A stretch of DNA of 7,490 bases, from assembly GCA_030598355.1 (NCBI GenBank), contig JAUVQD010000059.1, positions 1-7,490 of the forward strand. Direction: 5' to 3'. A program made the translations under genes and the position numbers. Shown in pieces: positions 6,499 through 7,490 of the stretch. The DNA comes from Actinomycetes bacterium. Lineage in GTDB: Bacteria; Actinomycetota; Aquicultoria; CAJVYJ01; JAUVQD01. The notes under the pieces are model-generated. The model did not search any database, was not told the origin of the DNA, and saw only the letters and a program-made list of their open reading frames with translations. Every line of letters starts with the position of its first letter. The stretch's first letter is position 1.

Positions 6499-6518
6499 TT
6501 TTCAGACCTCCTTAGCTC

Positions 6519-6547
6519 ATAGTATTCCAAATAAATGGTCTTGACAA
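6519..6547 (-). promoter_or_regulatory. Promoter of the HxlR-ABC-permease-PAP2 operon
   Basis: On the minus strand: -35 TTGTCA (6547-6542), 17-nt spacer, -10 TACTAT (6524-6519). The start point would be near 6512, so the leader is only about 14 nt and the Shine-Dalgarno site (6513-6507) is at its very 5' end. The -35 overlaps that of the opposing promoter. Confidence 0.6.
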
Positions 6548-6569
6548 ACATTTTGTAAGGTACTATCTT
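6541..6569 (+). promoter_or_regulatory. Promoter of the tandem desulforedoxin-like gene
   Basis: The -35 is TTGACA (6541-6546, consensus), followed by a 17-nt spacer and -10 TATCTT (6564-6569). The start point would be near 6576, giving a leader of about 37 nt. It overlaps the leftward -35 (shared TGACA), so the two polymerases should exclude each other. Confidence 0.65.
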
Positions 6570-6599
6570 TAAGTTATCTTATTACTTTTTGTTACCTTA
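6556..6599. promoter_or_regulatory. Candidate HxlR operator (inverted repeat)
   Basis: TAAGGTA (6556-6562) and TACCTTA (6593-6599) are perfect inverted half-sites, 30 nt apart. The first lies in the rightward spacer next to the -10 and the second abuts the AGGAGG ribosome site. TATCTT also occurs twice (6564-6569, 6575-6580). This fits repression by a dimeric regulator, but the wide spacing makes it uncertain. Confidence 0.35.
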
Positions 6600-6612
6600 G
6601 GAGGTGATTAAT

Positions 6613-6942
6613 ATGCCAGTTGCGAAAGATGATGTTATAGATGAGGCAAAGAAGTCAGCAAAATCATGCGGTCTGGTCATCAAAGTTCTTGAAGGCGGTG
6701 CCGGGTTTTCAAAAATCGACTGTTGCGGCCTGGAGCTATCAGAGAATGAGAAAACTGAATCACCAGACGCATCAATAGATAGATACGCGGGTGAAACAGT
6801 AGGCCCCGGTCTCATTATTGACGAAAACAAGAATTATCCGGGTGCTTGCGGACTCAAAGTTGAGGTCGTAGAAGGCGGAAACGGTTTTAAGTCGATTACT
6901 TGCTGCGGAAACGAACTAACCGCTGAAAAAGATTCCATCTAA
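6613..6942 (+). CDS. Tandem degenerate desulforedoxin-like protein, 109 aa
   Basis: The protein contains two copies of a desulforedoxin-type motif 60 residues apart: CGLVIKVLEGGAGF...CCGLEL (19-42) and CGLKVEVVEGGNGF...CCGNEL (79-102), identical at 15 of 24 positions. In desulforedoxin and the desulfoferrodoxin N-terminal domain, four Cys bind iron (CX2C then CC). Here the second Cys of CX2C and the CC pair are kept (C19, C37, C38; C79, C97, C98), but the first Cys is replaced by Ala16 and Pro76, and each loop is two residues longer. Each half therefore offers three ligands; a dimer, another ligand or another metal would be needed. There is no signal peptide, so it should be cytoplasmic. The start is firm: AGGAGGTGAT (6599-6608), 4 nt from the ATG. 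A role in electron transfer, metal binding or redox stress is inferred from fold similarity and the divergent HxlR gene. Confidence 0.75.
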   Translation: MPVAKDDVIDEAKKSAKSCGLVIKVLEGGAGFSKIDCCGLELSENEKTESPDASIDRYAGETVGPGLIIDENKNYPGACGLKVEVVEGGNGFKSITCCGNELTAEKDSI

Positions 6943-6964
6943 AATTTTATAAATGAAAAACAAA

Positions 6965-7008
6965 GAGCCACTGATGTCCTTGTCGAAAGAGAAGGATGTT
7001 AGTGGCTC
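6965..7008 (+). terminator. 17-bp stem-loop after the tandem-Dx gene
   Basis: Arms 6965-6981 and 6992-7008 pair over 17 consecutive positions in the plus-strand RNA, with three G-U wobbles in the middle; the loop is GTCGAAAGAG. Read as minus-strand RNA the wobbles become mismatches, so the plus strand is the likely functional one. It starts 22 nt after the tandem-Dx stop codon, which fits a terminator or 3' stabilising stem. The following sequence (ATTCATCGGGG) has no U-tract, so efficient intrinsic termination is doubtful. The T-rich side is to the left. Confidence 0.5.
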
Positions 7009-7110
7009 ATTCATCGGGGAAACAATAAAATCGCGGACAATCATGGGGATTGGGGGTTAAGTGACCGAAAAGGTAGCGAATCAAGACAACCTCGCAAGGA
7101 ATCGAGCGAA

Positions 7111-7490
7111 TTGATTGAGCCAAACTTGCAAGCCGGTATTTCCGACCTGCCGCCAAAGAACCCCTACCCCGTTCTAAGCATTGCCCGGAGCTGTCAAGTC
7201 ATTTACGCAAATGCTGCTGCCCGTTCGATGATAAAGAATTGGAAAAACCGAGACGGCCAACCCGCACTTGAGTTTTGCAGACAATTAGTTGAGGAAACAT
7301 TGAGTTCCGGCCAGAGCACCCGAATCGTCGAGATTGAACACGAAGATCGCACTTTTTCACTAACCGTTATCCTAAATGAAGATCAAGGCAGCGCGGATTT
7401 GTTCGGAATCGATATAACGGAAAGAAAAGCGGCTGAAGAGAAAGTTCACTTCGCCGCAGACCACGACCTGCTCACACGCCTTCCAAACCC
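7111..7490 (+). CDS. PAS-GGDEF protein (diguanylate cyclase), C-terminus cut by window edge
   Basis: The first 126 codons of a signalling protein are visible. A PAS-type sensor domain starts near residue 13 (NPYPVLSIARSCQVIYANAAA at 17-37, the usual opening) and ends in FGIDITERKAAEE (about 98-110). A short helical linker leads into FAADHDLLTRLPN (about 114-126), the standard N-terminal signature of GGDEF domains. The active-site GGDEF motif is beyond the window, so cyclase activity, or an additional EAL domain, cannot be judged. The start is uncertain: the frame is open back to a stop at 7000-7002 but has no ATG or GTG. TTG at 7111 has AAGGA (7096-7100) 10 nt upstream. A GTG at 7061 in another frame ends at a TGA overlapping this TTG, so a leader peptide or a frameshift is possible. 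There is no membrane segment before the PAS domain. Confidence 0.75.
   Translation, partial: MIEPNLQAGISDLPPKNPYPVLSIARSCQVIYANAAARSMIKNWKNRDGQPALEFCRQLVEETLSSGQSTRIVEIEHEDRTFSLTVILNEDQGSADLFGIDITERKAAEEKVHFAADHDLLTRLPN

Noticed and set aside
6965..7056. Cyclic-di-GMP (GEMM) riboswitch ahead of the PAS-GGDEF gene
   Set aside because: Only the short TCGAAAGAG loop resembles GEMM. The conserved core and second stem are absent.
1..7490. CRISPR array, tRNA or rRNA genes
   Set aside because: No spaced direct repeats, cloverleaf or conserved rRNA segment was recognised on either strand.

Overview
This is bacterial DNA from an organism I cannot name. Shine-Dalgarno sites are strong, stop codons are standard, and ATG, GTG and TTG starts all appear plausible. 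The right-hand three quarters (about 1400-7490) carries chromosomal-type genes of moderate GC. The first ~1390 bases are visibly AT-richer and hold mobile DNA, so they look acquired. The desulforedoxin-like protein and an HxlR regulator with an N-terminal Cys pair hint at an anaerobic or redox-stressed lifestyle, but that is inference.

Left region (1-1441). An IS1595/ISXO2-type transposase runs leftward off the window. Its terminal repeat and promoter lie at 710-737. Next comes a small zinc-ribbon gene (833-1063). After it lies a non-coding stretch of about 380 bases containing a large nested fold-back structure (1155-1349) and a second IS-end-like sequence (1364-1383) that points away from the first.

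Middle region (1442-6498). A rightward gene encodes an exported protein with two tandem Cys-phosphatase-like domains; the first keeps HCX5R and the second has lost its Cys. It converges on, and overlaps by 50 nt, the end of a leftward operon. Read from its promoter, that operon is HxlR regulator, MacB/LolD-type ABC ATPase, ten-helix FtsX/MacB-type permease, PAP2 phosphatase. Every junction overlaps (10, 41 and 8 nt), so the four genes are probably translated as a coupled unit. The ATPase and permease should form an exporter or lipid/lipoprotein-handling complex, and PAP2 a membrane phosphatase acting with it.

Right region (6499-7490). The HxlR gene is back-to-back with a gene for a 109-residue protein made of two degenerate desulforedoxin-like motifs. 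The two promoters share overlapping -35 boxes, and an inverted repeat overlaps the rightward promoter and ribosome site, so HxlR probably controls both directions. Next come a 17-bp stem-loop and a truncated PAS-GGDEF diguanylate cyclase gene that runs off the window.

The most promising undescribed material is the HxlR / ABC exporter / PAP2 / divergent tandem-Dx module, the half-dead tandem phosphatase, and the fold-back element beside the IS. No CRISPR array, tRNA, rRNA or replication origin was recognised.
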